Counted from the stretch's first letter, positions 35,019-44,169 are shown. The stretch: 64,000 nt of DNA from Candidatus Fraserbacteria bacterium (GCA_029262795.1 JAJCYT010000036.1:1-64000), one strand, 5' to 3'. The notes: a model not told the origin generated them from the letters alone. A program made the numbers and translations.

Positions 35019-36299
35019 ATGAATGCCAATCCTGCTTCAGCGATGGAAGAAGCGTCTATTCAACAACTGATCAGTCATTTTAAAAATGTACGCACTTTAA
35101 CTGAAACCCTATGCGAACCTTTGGTGACCGAAGATTACGTCATCGCACCCACAGCCCACATTGGTAGTCCGATCCGCTGGCATTTGGCGCACACCAGTTG
35201 GTTTTTTGAAACAATCATTCTGGTGCACCATGTGAAAGGGTATCAGGAATTTCATCCGCAATACAATTTCTTTTTTAATTCTTATTATGTTCAGTTGGGT
35301 GAAAAACAGGATCGTACGCAACGGGCGTTTGTATCGCGTCCGACGGTTGCCGAAATCTATGAATACCGCAAATATGTGACCGAGCACATGCTTCAACTGA
35401 TGGACAATCTGGATGAAGCACAGTGGGCTGAGCTAGAGTCCATCATTACCATTGGCATTCACCATGAGCAGCAGCACCAGGAATTGATGATCACGGACAT
35501 CAAGCACATTTTTTGGAACAACCCGCTTCGCCCCGTTTATAAATCAAGAGATATTGAAGTATCTTCAGAGATTCCCTCATTAGATTGGCATCGTATTGAG
35601 GCGGGCAATTATTGGATTGGGCATGAAGGCGATGGCTTTGCCTACGACAACGAATCGGGACGTCATCAACAATATGTGGGTGATTTTGAACTCTCGAATC
35701 GACTGGTGACAAACGGAGAATTTTTACAATTTATCGAAGATCGCGGTTATGAAAAGGCCACGTATTGGCTGGATGCTGGCTGGGATACCATTCAGGAGCA
35801 GGGTTGGAACAAGCCCTATTACTGGGAAAAACGTGACGATGGTTGGTGGCAGATGACGATGGCAGGCATGCAGCCGGTCAATCCGGCAGAACCTGTATCG
35901 CACATCTCATACTTTGAGGCCGACGCTTATGCCCGCTGGGCGGGCGTTCGTTTGCCAACAGAGGCCGAATGGGAAGTGGCTTCAACTCAAGTGCCGATGG
36001 AAGGCAACTTTGTTGAGTCGAGTCTGTTGGAACCCACGATGTCGAAAACATCTGGATTGAGTCAGATGTTTGGTGATGTTTGGGAATGGACGCAGAGTCA
36101 CTATTCGCCTTACCCAGGCTATGCAGCACCCGCAGGTGCTTTGGGTGAGTACAACGGCAAGTTTATGTGCGGCAGCTTTGTGTTGCGCGGCGGCTCCTGC
36201 GCCACATCTGTAACGCATATACGGCCTACCTACCGAAACTTTTTTGCACCCCATGTTCGCTGGCAATACAGCGGCATCCGTTTAGCGAGGTCTTTATGA
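35019..36299 (+). CDS. egtB: Ergothioneine biosynthesis protein EgtB
   Basis: This 426-residue iron-dependent sulfoxide synthase has an N-terminal DinB-like half with the iron-binding His set (WHLAHTSWFFE, and IHHEQQHQELM with HxxxHxE). The C-terminal FGE-sulfatase half contains GAG-like IEAGNYWIG, RLPTEAEWEVA, GDVWEWTQS and VLRGGSCAT. It couples hercynine to a sulfur donor using O2. EgtB proteins use either gamma-glutamylcysteine or cysteine. With no EgtA or EgtC gene nearby, a cysteine-using type is possible. The ATG at 35019 follows a purine-rich AGGGGG; the next gene overlaps by ATGA. Confidence 0.92.
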   Translation: MNANPASAMEEASIQQLISHFKNVRTLTETLCEPLVTEDYVIAPTAHIGSPIRWHLAHTSWFFETIILVHHVKGYQEFHPQYNFFFNSYYVQLGEKQDRTQRAFVSRPTVAEIYEYRKYVTEHMLQLMDNLDEAQWAELESIITIGIHHEQQHQELMITDIKHIFWNNPLRPVYKSRDIEVSSEIPSLDWHRIEAGNYWIGHEGDGFAYDNESGRHQQYVGDFELSNRLVTNGEFLQFIEDRGYEKATYWLDAGWDTIQEQGWNKPYYWEKRDDGWWQMTMAGMQPVNPAEPVSHISYFEADAYARWAGVRLPTEAEWEVASTQVPMEGNFVESSLLEPTMSKTSGLSQMFGDVWEWTQSHYSPYPGYAAPAGALGEYNGKFMCGSFVLRGGSCATSVTHIRPTYRNFFAPHVRWQYSGIRLARSL

Positions 36300-37270
36300 A
36301 CACCGAGGTAGAAACACAAATTGAACTTCAAGATTTAGAACCCAGCAACAACCGCTTCCGTGCGGAGATTTTGCGCGGTTTGAGAAAAATGCCTAAAGAA
36401 CTGCCATCTAAGTACCTTTATGATGAAAAGGGATCACAATGGTTCGATCGCATTACGCAACTCGAAGAATATTATCCAACCCGAACTGAAGCGCGAATCA
36501 TGGAAGCTGACATTCAGGAAATGACCGACCTGATTGGCACCGATGCCTTATTGGTTGAATATGGAAGCGGGAGCAGCGTCAAAACCCGTATTCTGCTGGA
36601 TCACCTGAAAGACCCTGCGGGTTATGTGCCCATTGATATTTCGCGCGATTATCTGATGATCAGCGCAGCGCAGATCAGCAAAGAGTACCCCGACTTGGAA
36701 GTGCTGCCTTTGTGTGCCGATTACACACTCTCGTTCGATATTCCTAAACCCAACAAACCTGCCAAAAAACGTGTGGTCTATTATCCAGGTTCAACCATCG
36801 GCAATTTTGACCCAATCCCCGCCCAACATTTTCTAGAGGAAATCGCCACCGTTTGCGGCCCAGGTGGGGCATTGATGATTGGCGTGGATCTGAAAAAAAT
36901 GCCGGTGGTTCTGCACAATGCCTATAACGACCATGAAGGTGTGACGGCTGCATTTAATCTGAACTTGCTGGAGCGCATTAATCGTGAATTGAAGGGTGAT
37001 TTTCAGATTGAAAACTTTAAGCACTATGCCCTTTACAACCCGATTAAAGGCCGGATTGAAATGCACATCATCAGTTTAATGGATCAAACGGTTCACATTG
37101 ATGGGGTGTCCATTCCGATTGCCAATGGTGAAAGCATCTGGACTGAAAGTTCTTACAAGTACAACTTGCAGGAATTTGCAGAGCTGGCTGAAACAGCAGG
37201 TTTTCAGGTGGATCATGTCTGGACCGATGATCGTGACTGGTTCAGCGTTCAGTACTTGACGGTGATTTAA
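36296..37270 (+). CDS. egtD: L-histidine N-alpha-methyltransferase EgtD
   Basis: This 324-residue SAM-dependent enzyme trimethylates histidine to hercynine, the substrate of EgtB. It has LPSKYLYDEKGSQWFDRIT, EYYPTRTEARIM, the SAM motif VEYGSGSSVKTRILL and YYPGSTIGNFDP, with GVDLKK later. The ATG at 36296 overlaps the egtB stop by four bases, so the two ergothioneine steps are coupled. No EgtE-type beta-lyase is adjacent. Confidence 0.93.
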   Translation: MNTEVETQIELQDLEPSNNRFRAEILRGLRKMPKELPSKYLYDEKGSQWFDRITQLEEYYPTRTEARIMEADIQEMTDLIGTDALLVEYGSGSSVKTRILLDHLKDPAGYVPIDISRDYLMISAAQISKEYPDLEVLPLCADYTLSFDIPKPNKPAKKRVVYYPGSTIGNFDPIPAQHFLEEIATVCGPGGALMIGVDLKKMPVVLHNAYNDHEGVTAAFNLNLLERINRELKGDFQIENFKHYALYNPIKGRIEMHIISLMDQTVHIDGVSIPIANGESIWTESSYKYNLQEFAELAETAGFQVDHVWTDDRDWFSVQYLTVI

Positions 37271-37327
37271 AAGAGACAAAAGAGCGCTTTGCCACTTTCA
37301 CCTAGAATACGTTCCTTTTGAAGAACC

Positions 37328-37381
37328 CATATTCGCAGCCTCATCGTGCCCCCTTTATGTAAAGGGGGTTGGGGGATTAGA
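37328..37381 (-). repeat. Dispersed palindromic repeat, copy 5
   Basis: Minus strand: CTAATCCCCCAACCCCC, a hairpin around TTTACATAAAGGGGG, then CACGATGAGGCTGCGAATA and GGGTTCTTC. It lies between egtD and the GNAT gene. Confidence 0.85.
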
Positions 37382-37435
37382 AGCTTTTATTCTCATTTCA
37401 ACTCAACGTACTTCTTATGGTACAATCTCGTGAGA

Positions 37436-38281
37436 ATGAGCAATGAGATCACCTATCGCCTGTTAAGCCAGCAGGAAGAATTTTTTAATTGCGAAGTCTT
37501 GCAGCAGGAAACCTGGGGTTTTGCTGACCTTAGTGTGGTGCCTGCCCATTTGCTGATCACGTTTCAAAAGCGCGGAGGCTTGGTAATTGGTGCATTTGAT
37601 GGCGATCAAATGGTTGGTTTTGTGTATGGTTTTGTGGGCCATCAATATGGTATGGCCACCCACAATTCGGTTATGAGTGCGGTGCGCCCTGAATATCGCA
37701 ATCAAGGCATTGCGTATCAACTCAAAATTGAGCAACGGAAAATGGCCCTTGAGCAACAATTTTCGCTGATGACCTGGACATTTGATCCGCTTCAGGCGCT
37801 TAACGCTCACTTTAATCTGAACAAACTGGGTGTCATCATTCGAGAATATTTCTGCAATATTTATGGCGTGTTCCGGGATGAAATTAATAAAGGCCTGCCG
37901 ACAGATCGTTTTGGGGTGGAATGGTGGATGGACAGTCCCAGAGTCGAGCGGCGGCTTTCTTCTGGCGTTGAGGCACAGCTGCCGCCCGTGCCTGACAATG
38001 TGCCATCTTTGGATGATCGTGACTTGCTCAGACCAGGCACATCTGTTGTGCAACTGGATGGTTGTGATCAACTGCATTTGGGCATTCCCATCAGCATTGA
38101 TGAACTCAAAAGCAAAGATGAGGAAATGGCACTTGAGTGGCGTTATCATATTCGTGGCTGGTTCGAGGCTGCGCTGGCATTGGGATTAATCGTTCATGGT
38201 TTCACTCTGGATCGGCAACGGAAAATGGGCGTTTACACATTAAGTAATGATTTGGATACCGTCCTACAGGAGGGACAATGA
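37436..38281 (+). CDS. COG3375-type GNAT acyltransferase
   Basis: This 281-residue protein has a GNAT fold in residues ~1-150: VIGAFDGDQMVGFVYGF (strand 4) and AVRPEYRNQGIAYQLKIEQR, the acyl-CoA site (Q/R-x-x-G-x-A variant). It continues with the MTWTFDPLQALNAHFNLNKLG motif typical of COG3375. In Geobacillus a relative is a D-amino acid N-succinyltransferase acting with N-succinylamino acid racemase; the same pairing is seen here. The start is the ATG at 37436. It overlaps the racemase gene by four bases. Confidence 0.85.
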   Translation: MSNEITYRLLSQQEEFFNCEVLQQETWGFADLSVVPAHLLITFQKRGGLVIGAFDGDQMVGFVYGFVGHQYGMATHNSVMSAVRPEYRNQGIAYQLKIEQRKMALEQQFSLMTWTFDPLQALNAHFNLNKLGVIIREYFCNIYGVFRDEINKGLPTDRFGVEWWMDSPRVERRLSSGVEAQLPPVPDNVPSLDDRDLLRPGTSVVQLDGCDQLHLGIPISIDELKSKDEEMALEWRYHIRGWFEAALALGLIVHGFTLDRQRKMGVYTLSNDLDTVLQEGQ

Positions 38282-39384
38282 AGCTTGAAAATATCACACT
38301 GCACTTTGTCGAAATGGAACTGGTTTCCCCGTTTGAAACCAGTTTTGATCGTGAGGTGTTCCGTCCTTCCATTATCGTTGAGGCGAAGGCTGGTGGACTC
38401 ACCGGTTGGGGCGAATGTGTGGCTGGCTCCGGCCCCTGGTATGGCTATGAAACGGTTCAGACAGCCCACCATATTCTCAAAGACTTTTTAATTCCACTGT
38501 TGCTGAAAACCGATTGGCATCATCCGACTGAACTGCCCAAGCATTTCAGTCGTGTGCGGGGTCATAACATGGCCAAGGCGGTGTTGGAATCTGCGTGTTG
38601 GGATTTGTGGGCACAGCATGAAGGGGTTTCGCTTTCGAAGGCATTGGGTGGAGTGAAGACTGAAGTTGAAAGTGGCGTCAGCATCGGCGTGCAAAAAGAT
38701 ATTTCTACATTGGTCGATGTGATTCAGGGACATGTTGAGGAAGGTTATCAGCGCGCCAAGATCAAGATCAAACGGGGCTGGGATGCTGATGTGATTCAAG
38801 CTGTTCGGGAACAACTTCCAGATGTGTCGCTTCAAGTGGATGCCAATGCGGCTTACACTCTGGAAGACAAACCCATGTTCAAAGCCATTGATCAGATGGG
38901 GCTGCTGATGATCGAACAACCTTTGGGCTATGACGATTTGGCCGATCACTCTGAGCTTCAAGCCGAATTGAACACACCGATTTGTTTGGACGAAAGCCTG
39001 AAAACATTAGAAGATGTAAAAGCCATGCTGACGTTGGACAGTGGTCGCATTGTCAACATCAAGGTGGGGCGGTTGGGTGGTTTGAGTAACTCGGTCAAAA
39101 TTCACGAACACAGTCATCCTAAACAAATTCCGATGTGGTGCGGTGGTATGCTGGAAACCGGCATTGGTCGTGCAGCCAACGTTGCTATCGCCAGTCTGCC
39201 AGGGTTTACCTTGGCCAATGACCTGTCTGCCAGTGATCGCTACTACCACGAAGATTTAATTGATCCACCCTTTATCCTCAATCCAAATGGCACGCTGACC
39301 GTGCCCACCGATCCAGGACTGGGTGTAAAGGTCAACCATGAAGTTTTGAAAAAAGTCACTCAACATGTTGAAAGCTATGATTGA
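38278..39384 (+). CDS. N-acylamino acid racemase / o-succinylbenzoate synthase (enolase superfamily)
   Basis: This 368-residue muconate-lactonising-type enolase has the KxK acid/base motif in RAKIKIKRGWD, metal ligands in VDANAAY (Asp), EQPLGYDD (Glu) and CLDESLKT (Asp), and the second catalytic Lys in NIKVGRLGG. It either racemises N-succinyl amino acids or makes o-succinylbenzoate for menaquinone. Coupling to the GNAT gene (ATGA overlap, AGGAGGGA upstream) favours NSAR, and no other men genes are near. The third step of the D-to-L pathway, a desuccinylase, is not in the window. Confidence 0.88.
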   Translation: MKLENITLHFVEMELVSPFETSFDREVFRPSIIVEAKAGGLTGWGECVAGSGPWYGYETVQTAHHILKDFLIPLLLKTDWHHPTELPKHFSRVRGHNMAKAVLESACWDLWAQHEGVSLSKALGGVKTEVESGVSIGVQKDISTLVDVIQGHVEEGYQRAKIKIKRGWDADVIQAVREQLPDVSLQVDANAAYTLEDKPMFKAIDQMGLLMIEQPLGYDDLADHSELQAELNTPICLDESLKTLEDVKAMLTLDSGRIVNIKVGRLGGLSNSVKIHEHSHPKQIPMWCGGMLETGIGRAANVAIASLPGFTLANDLSASDRYYHEDLIDPPFILNPNGTLTVPTDPGLGVKVNHEVLKKVTQHVESYD

Positions 39385-39440
39385 AGCAAATGAGTTAAGT
39401 TCAACTTGCAGCCTCAAGCGCAATTCGACAAACTAAACTT

Positions 39441-41174
39441 ATGGCCGACCATCAAGCCCTTTACCGTAAGTGGCGACCGCAGCGCTTTGCCGATGTGGTC
39501 AACCAAACGTATGCGATTCAAACCCTGGTCAATGCGTTGTCCAGTGGTGAGATTGGCCATGCGTATTTGTTTTCCGGGCCACGAGGCACGGGCAAAACGA
39601 CAGTCGCCAGGTTGTTTGCCAAGGCGGTCAACTGCCTGAATCCACAACAAGGCGAACCCTGCAACGAGTGTGATGCCTGTCAGCGCATCTCTCGTGGCGC
39701 ATCTCTCGATGTGGTGGAAGTGGACGGAGCCAGCAACCGCGGTATCGATCAAATTCGCAAGCTGCGCGAAGAAGTTAACTTTGTTCCTGCTGATGTGAAA
39801 TATAAGGTTTACATCATTGACGAAGTTCACATGCTGACCAACGAAGCCTTCAATGCGCTTTTGAAAACGTTGGAAGAACCGCCCAAACGAGTGGTGTTTA
39901 TCTTTGCCACCACCGAATCCCACAAGTTGCCACCAACAGTTACGTCGCGCTGTCAGTCATTTGAGTTTACGCGGTTCCCGCCGGAAGTGGTAGCCACCTA
40001 CTTAAAGCACATTTGTGAGACGGAAGGCATCAAAGCCGACGAGCGTGCCATCAGTACCATTGCAAGCCGTTGTGGCGGAGCGATGCGCGATGCCTTGGTG
40101 ACGTTGGAGCAAGTGTCCGCCTACGCTCAAGGGGACGATATCAGTGGCGAGACACTGGAAAATGTCTTGGGTTTGCCCAGTGAATCTGTGCTTGCAAATT
40201 TTTTAAAGTCATTGATCGAAAAAGATGCGGACGGTGCCTTGGCGACGATCCGTGATTTGGCTGGTCGAGGGCGTGATCTGGAATTGTTTTTGGAAGAATT
40301 GATCCGCATGGGGCGAGATTGGTTAATTCTGGCTGTTGCTAAAAAAGAAGTGCCTGTTGAAGCATCAGTAGGGGAATTGGCTGTGCTCGCTGATCATCTA
40401 CTTACTTTTAAAAACGAGATGGGAAGAGTGTGGGACAAACAAATCTGGATGGAAGTGGGGATGCTGCAATTGATTCATGGTCAAGCTGCCGCCCCTGTTG
40501 TGGTTCAAGCAGCGACGCCTGTCCAACAACAGCCTCAAGCAAAGCCCACTCAAACTCAAGCCGCTCGTCCAACAGCCAAGCCAGAAGCACCTGCCAACAA
40601 TGGCAGCACGGTGCAAGCAAAAACACAAACCACTACTGAACAGGCTCAACCTCAGGCTGAAACAAAAGTTGAATCGCAGCCTGAACCGCCGTCCACAGCG
40701 CAACCGGCTGCATCTCCCTCTGGCTCACAAGAGCAAGCTTGGGATAAATTATTAGAAATGATCAAGGATGAGCGCGTGGCCATTTATGCGTATCTGGTTG
40801 AAGGCCATGCCAAATTTGAAGATCAACGATTGCTGATTCGCTATCACACCGATTTTCATTTTCACAAAGAGAGTTTGGAAAACAGCGATATCCAAGCATA
40901 TGTACTGGAAAAAGCCAGGCTTGTTTATGGTGCCGACATCAGACTGGATATCGGTTTTTTTGAAGAACAGCCTGCCCAAGTATCGCCAGTGAGTCCAAAT
41001 GAAGTACCTGGGGCAAGCGGCAATGCGACTGTAGAAGCCTCTACTCCAATAGAAACCACAAGCCCACCTCCACCTGCTCCACGTGGAAGAAGGTCTCACC
41101 TCGAAGAAAAAATGGATTTGGTCAAAAAGGTGCTGGGGACTGAACCACCAGAACAAACCACTGAAGAAAATTAA
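39441..41174 (+). CDS. dnaX: DNA polymerase III subunit gamma/tau
   Basis: This 577-residue clamp-loader ATPase has Walker A FSGPRGTGKTT (near 42), zinc Cys in NCLNPQQGEPCNECDAC, Walker B with VYIIDEVHMLTNEAF and sensor ATTESHKLPPTVTSRCQ. A long Gln/Ala/Pro-rich linker (about 350-435) leads to a folded C-terminal domain (about 437-520), as expected for tau, and a second flexible tail ends in a basic helix. No clear Shine-Dalgarno precedes the ATG at 39441. The usual neighbours ybaB and recR are separated from it by a minus-strand gene. Confidence 0.94.
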   Translation: MADHQALYRKWRPQRFADVVNQTYAIQTLVNALSSGEIGHAYLFSGPRGTGKTTVARLFAKAVNCLNPQQGEPCNECDACQRISRGASLDVVEVDGASNRGIDQIRKLREEVNFVPADVKYKVYIIDEVHMLTNEAFNALLKTLEEPPKRVVFIFATTESHKLPPTVTSRCQSFEFTRFPPEVVATYLKHICETEGIKADERAISTIASRCGGAMRDALVTLEQVSAYAQGDDISGETLENVLGLPSESVLANFLKSLIEKDADGALATIRDLAGRGRDLELFLEELIRMGRDWLILAVAKKEVPVEASVGELAVLADHLLTFKNEMGRVWDKQIWMEVGMLQLIHGQAAAPVVVQAATPVQQQPQAKPTQTQAARPTAKPEAPANNGSTVQAKTQTTTEQAQPQAETKVESQPEPPSTAQPAASPSGSQEQAWDKLLEMIKDERVAIYAYLVEGHAKFEDQRLLIRYHTDFHFHKESLENSDIQAYVLEKARLVYGADIRLDIGFFEEQPAQVSPVSPNEVPGASGNATVEASTPIETTSPPPPAPRGRRSHLEEKMDLVKKVLGTEPPEQTTEEN

Positions 41175-41189
41175 ATGTTGGAAGATGTG

Positions 41190-42206
41190 TTAATTGACAT
41201 TCAGTTCAAGATTCATATGAAGCACTTCCAATGAAGATGTGCCTCTGGGCAGGAAATCATAAGGGTTGCGAATCGCCAACAAATCCAGGTTATGCAAACC
41301 AGGTGTGTCTGGTGTATCCAATTGTGCAGGCATGGTTGCCAATCCATTGTTGGGCAGAGTGAAATGAGAGACCAAGTCGTCGGTGCGATTGTCTACCGGA
41401 ATCTGCATTTGGTCCAACAAAGCCACCAATACAAATTCATCGCTGTTGCCTTGGCGAGGCACACCGTTTCGTACATGAGCAAAGTATGAGAAAGATTGCC
41501 CTGTGCTCAGGCGGTGGGGTGAAGACAGCAAATCACCGGTTGAGGTGGGTTCTTCCTGCCTGCTCAAGTTCACACCTCGTGGCGGCACACTCAAGGCAGC
41601 AGACACACTTCGTCCTGCAATGAATGAATCGCTGTCAGGCCGAGCTTCAGATTCGTCAGGAATTTCATCCTCACCGATCAGCAGGCTGTCGGCATAAGGG
41701 GTAAGAAAACCACGCACAAAATTGTCTGGGGACACTTCAATGTCGTAAAACACCACCAGCACAAAATTGTGCAACCCTTCTTCAGCGACTCCAGGGAAGG
41801 TTAGTGTGGGGCGCTTTTGTTCTCCTGGCATGAGGGTAACGGTGTGAAACGGCTGAATGTTATCATTTAGACCAAATTTCATCTGAATATCGTCCACAAG
41901 CAAAACCAAATTAAAAGTTTGTCCAATCTGTCCTTCGTTGCCCAACACCAGGGTGCGATCAAATGCCACATTAGGCGGCATGCGCAATGCTTTGCGCTGT
42001 GTCACGCTGATATTGCTGATCACGGAGATGGAGTTGTTGAGCAGGCGGTACTCAATTTGGTTGACATGGACAATGTCACTGTCGTCGCCGTCTTCGCTCA
42101 AAATCGAAAAAGCAATGCGACCGCCATCCTGTCCATGAACAACCCCGCTCAACAGGATCAACAGCAAACAGCTAAATTTTAGAAAATTACAAACCCCGGT
42201 TTTCAT
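41190..42206 (-). CDS. Unrecognised exported protein
   Basis: This 338-residue protein has a signal peptide (LKFSCLLLILLSGVVHGQ) and a mature region rich in beta strands. I see two Ig-like or CARDB-like halves separated by a Ser/Asp-rich linker (about 180-230, EDEIPDESEARPDSDSF). The halves share phrases such as EEGLHNFVLVVFYD and TPGLHNLDLLAI. I do not recognise a family. It sits on the minus strand between dnaX and ybaB, which are adjacent in most bacteria, suggesting a later insertion. Confidence 0.7.
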   Translation of the reverse strand: MKTGVCNFLKFSCLLLILLSGVVHGQDGGRIAFSILSEDGDDSDIVHVNQIEYRLLNNSISVISNISVTQRKALRMPPNVAFDRTLVLGNEGQIGQTFNLVLLVDDIQMKFGLNDNIQPFHTVTLMPGEQKRPTLTFPGVAEEGLHNFVLVVFYDIEVSPDNFVRGFLTPYADSLLIGEDEIPDESEARPDSDSFIAGRSVSAALSVPPRGVNLSRQEEPTSTGDLLSSPHRLSTGQSFSYFAHVRNGVPRQGNSDEFVLVALLDQMQIPVDNRTDDLVSHFTLPNNGLATMPAQLDTPDTPGLHNLDLLAIRNPYDFLPRGTSSLEVLHMNLELNVN

Positions 42207-42207
42207 T

Positions 42208-42236
42208 TTGCTTTACTATAGAGCAAAACCTATAAT
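42208..42236 (+). promoter_or_regulatory. Promoter of ybaB
   Basis: TTGCTT (42208-42213), 17 bp, perfect TATAAT (42231-42236). AAAGGAGG follows before the ybaB ATG. The -35 abuts the start codon of the divergent exported-protein gene. Confidence 0.65.
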
Positions 42237-42267
42237 AATGTCAATGTATTAAAGGAGGATTTCAGCG

Positions 42268-42594
42268 ATGGCAGGGAATATGAAGCAGATGATGAAACAG
42301 GTGCAAAAGGCCCAAAACGAGATGCAGAAAAAGCAAGAAGAATTGGGTAACATGCACGTAGAAGCCAGTTCTGGTGGCGGTATGGTGAAGGTGACTGCCA
42401 ATGGACACAAAGAAGTGGTGGACATCAAAATTGACCCCGAAGTGGTCTCTGCCGACGACGTTGAAATGCTCGAAGACCTTATTGTTGCAGCCATCAAAGA
42501 AGCTCAAGTCAAAGCAGACGAAATGTCTCAAAAAGAAATGTCTCAAATGATGAATGGCTTGGGTCTTCCAAATATGCCTGGGATGGGTTTTTAG
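42268..42594 (+). CDS. ybaB: YbaB/EbfC nucleoid-associated protein
   Basis: A 108-residue DNA-binding protein with the classic tweezer layout: an N-terminal helix (MKQMMKQVQKAQNEMQKKQ), a central sheet (VEASSGGGMVKVTANG) and a C-terminal helix with VVAAIKEAQVKADEM, ending in a Met-rich LPNMPGMGF tail. It usually sits between dnaX and recR. AAAGGAGG precedes the ATG. Confidence 0.94.
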   Translation: MAGNMKQMMKQVQKAQNEMQKKQEELGNMHVEASSGGGMVKVTANGHKEVVDIKIDPEVVSADDVEMLEDLIVAAIKEAQVKADEMSQKEMSQMMNGLGLPNMPGMGF

Positions 42595-42639
42595 CAGTTT
42601 AGAAACAATAAATAATTTGAAAGTATTTATTAAAAGCGT

Positions 42640-42720
42640 TCAAATCCCCAACCCCTTTTATCTAAAAGGGGCTACGATAAAACCATGAGGATAGGTTCTG
42701 GTTTAAGATTCGTTCTTCTT
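42640..42720 (+). repeat. Dispersed palindromic repeat, copy 6
   Basis: AAATCCCCAACCCC, hairpin CCCCTTTTATCTAAAAGGGG, CTACGATAA, then GATAGGTTCTGGTTTAAG and CGTTCTTCTT. It separates ybaB from recR. Confidence 0.85.
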
Positions 42721-42763
42721 GGCGAATCTTTCAGAGTCAAAAAATAAAAATCTTTATTTTAAA

Positions 42764-43363
42764 ATGAGTAAATATCCTGATTCGCTGGAACGATTGATCC
42801 AAGAGTTGAAAAAACTTCCTGGTATTGGACGTGTCAGTGCCGAACGTTTGGCGTTTCATTTGTTGAGCCAATCAGACGAGCGCATTTCAGGGTTAAGTCA
42901 GGCATTGCTGGAAGTGAAAGAGAAAATCCGTCTTTGTGAAATTTGTTTCAATTATGCTGAAGAGGAACATTGCAAAATTTGCAAAGACACCGCACGTGAT
43001 CGCAATATTCTCTGTGTCGTCAGTCAGCCTCATGAAGTCCTCAAGCTCGAAAAAACCAGCGAGTTTTTTGGTTTGTATCACGTGCTTGGTGGCTTGATCT
43101 CACCGGTCAACGATATTTCTCCAAGCGATCTCCATATCGAAGAATTGCTCTTTCGCCTTCAAAACAGCGAAATTAAAGAAGTCATCCTCGCCCTCGATCC
43201 CAAAGTGGAAGGCGAAGCCACCTCCATGTATCTGGCACGACAAATTCGACCTTTGGGAACCAAAACCACCCAACTCGCGCACGGCGTACCTGTAGGTCGC
43301 GATCTGGAATTTGCTGATGAAATTACACTTGGCAAAGCCCTTCGTGGTCGAGTCAGCATCTAA
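42764..43363 (+). CDS. recR: Recombination protein RecR
   Basis: A 199-residue protein that loads RecA with RecO at single-strand gaps. It has an N-terminal helix-hairpin-helix (LKKLPGIGRVSAERLAFHL), a zinc site with CEICFNYAEEEHCKIC, a Toprim domain (ILCVVSQPHEVLKLE, VILALDPKVEGEATSMYL) and the C-terminal THLAHGVP-type TQLAHGVPVG with ALRGR. The start is taken at the ATG at 42764 (MSKYPDSLERL), although its Shine-Dalgarno is weak; upstream TTG frames only add non-conserved residues. Confidence 0.94.
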   Translation: MSKYPDSLERLIQELKKLPGIGRVSAERLAFHLLSQSDERISGLSQALLEVKEKIRLCEICFNYAEEEHCKICKDTARDRNILCVVSQPHEVLKLEKTSEFFGLYHVLGGLISPVNDISPSDLHIEELLFRLQNSEIKEVILALDPKVEGEATSMYLARQIRPLGTKTTQLAHGVPVGRDLEFADEITLGKALRGRVSI

Positions 43364-43366
43364 AAA

Positions 43367-44134
43367 ATGTCAATTTCTTGGTTTGATCAGTCTGACTACC
43401 CATGCCGTTTGGAATGGGGACGTCGCGGTGCCGAATCTGCGGCCCGACGCGGCGACCTGATTGTCGTGGTTGACACACTCAGTTTCTCCACCTGCGTGAT
43501 TACCGCATTGGCACATGATGGTATCATCTATCCTTGTGCCACGGATGAAGACCCTCAAGATCTGGCCAATCGTGTGGATGCTCAAATTGCTGTGCATCGC
43601 ACGGAAGCCAGCCCAAATAATCCCTTCTCTCTTTCACCGCTTACCTACATCAACATGAAGTCAGACACAAAAGTTGTCCTCAGTTCACCAAATGGAGCCA
43701 CCTGTAGCCGACTTGCTCATCAAGTGCCCTATGTGTTTGTGGGCGCTTTGATCAATGCAAAAGCTGTAGGTGAAGCTGTCTCAGCGCTGGTGTTTGAGAC
43801 AGACGCCACAGTGACTGTTCTGGCTTGTGGCGAACGCTGGATAAAGCCACATGAGGACGGCCCACTCCGGTTTGCGATTGAAGATTATTTGGGCGCAGGA
43901 GTAATTTTATCTCATATAAAACTAAAGAAATCGCCCGAAGCTTAAGTGTGTGAGGCTGCTTTTCAGCAAACAGAACATCAAATTGAAAACATCATTTGGG
44001 GCTGTGGGAGTGGGATTGAGCTTCGAGAGAAGGGATTTGTAGAGGATGTGATCCATGCGGGCAAGCTCAATTTGTTTGATGTTGTCCCCGTGATGAAGGG
44101 TGAACGATTTGTTTCCTGGGCCAAGACAGGATGA
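43367..44134 (+). pseudogene. ComB-like 2-phosphosulfolactate phosphatase interrupted by one in-frame stop
   Basis: The frame opens at ATG 43367, 3 bases after recR, and reads as a ComB-family protein (VVVDTLSFSTCVITAL, VVLSSPNGATCSRLA, VFVGALINAKAV, VLACGERW). At 43943-43945 a TAA interrupts it, in the context SPEA-stop-VCEAAFQQTEHQ. The same frame continues to 44134 with the expected C-terminus (CGSGIELREKGFVEDVI, NLFDVVPVMKGERFVSWA). Without the stop the product would be about 254 residues, normal for ComB. Readthrough, a truncated product or a sequence error are the alternatives. Confidence 0.85.
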
Positions 44135-44140
44135 GTTTCC

Positions 44141-44169
44141 TTAACTTTGGAATCAGTCGCTGATATAAT
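44141..44169 (+). promoter_or_regulatory. Promoter with perfect -10
   Basis: TTAACT (44141-44146), 17 bp, TATAAT (44164-44169). It drives a small open frame at 44202 and possibly the aminotransferase gene. Confidence 0.55.

Noticed and set aside
37463..38149. 228-codon open frame opposite the GNAT gene
   Set aside because: The GNAT and racemase genes have clear motifs and coupled starts; this frame has neither.
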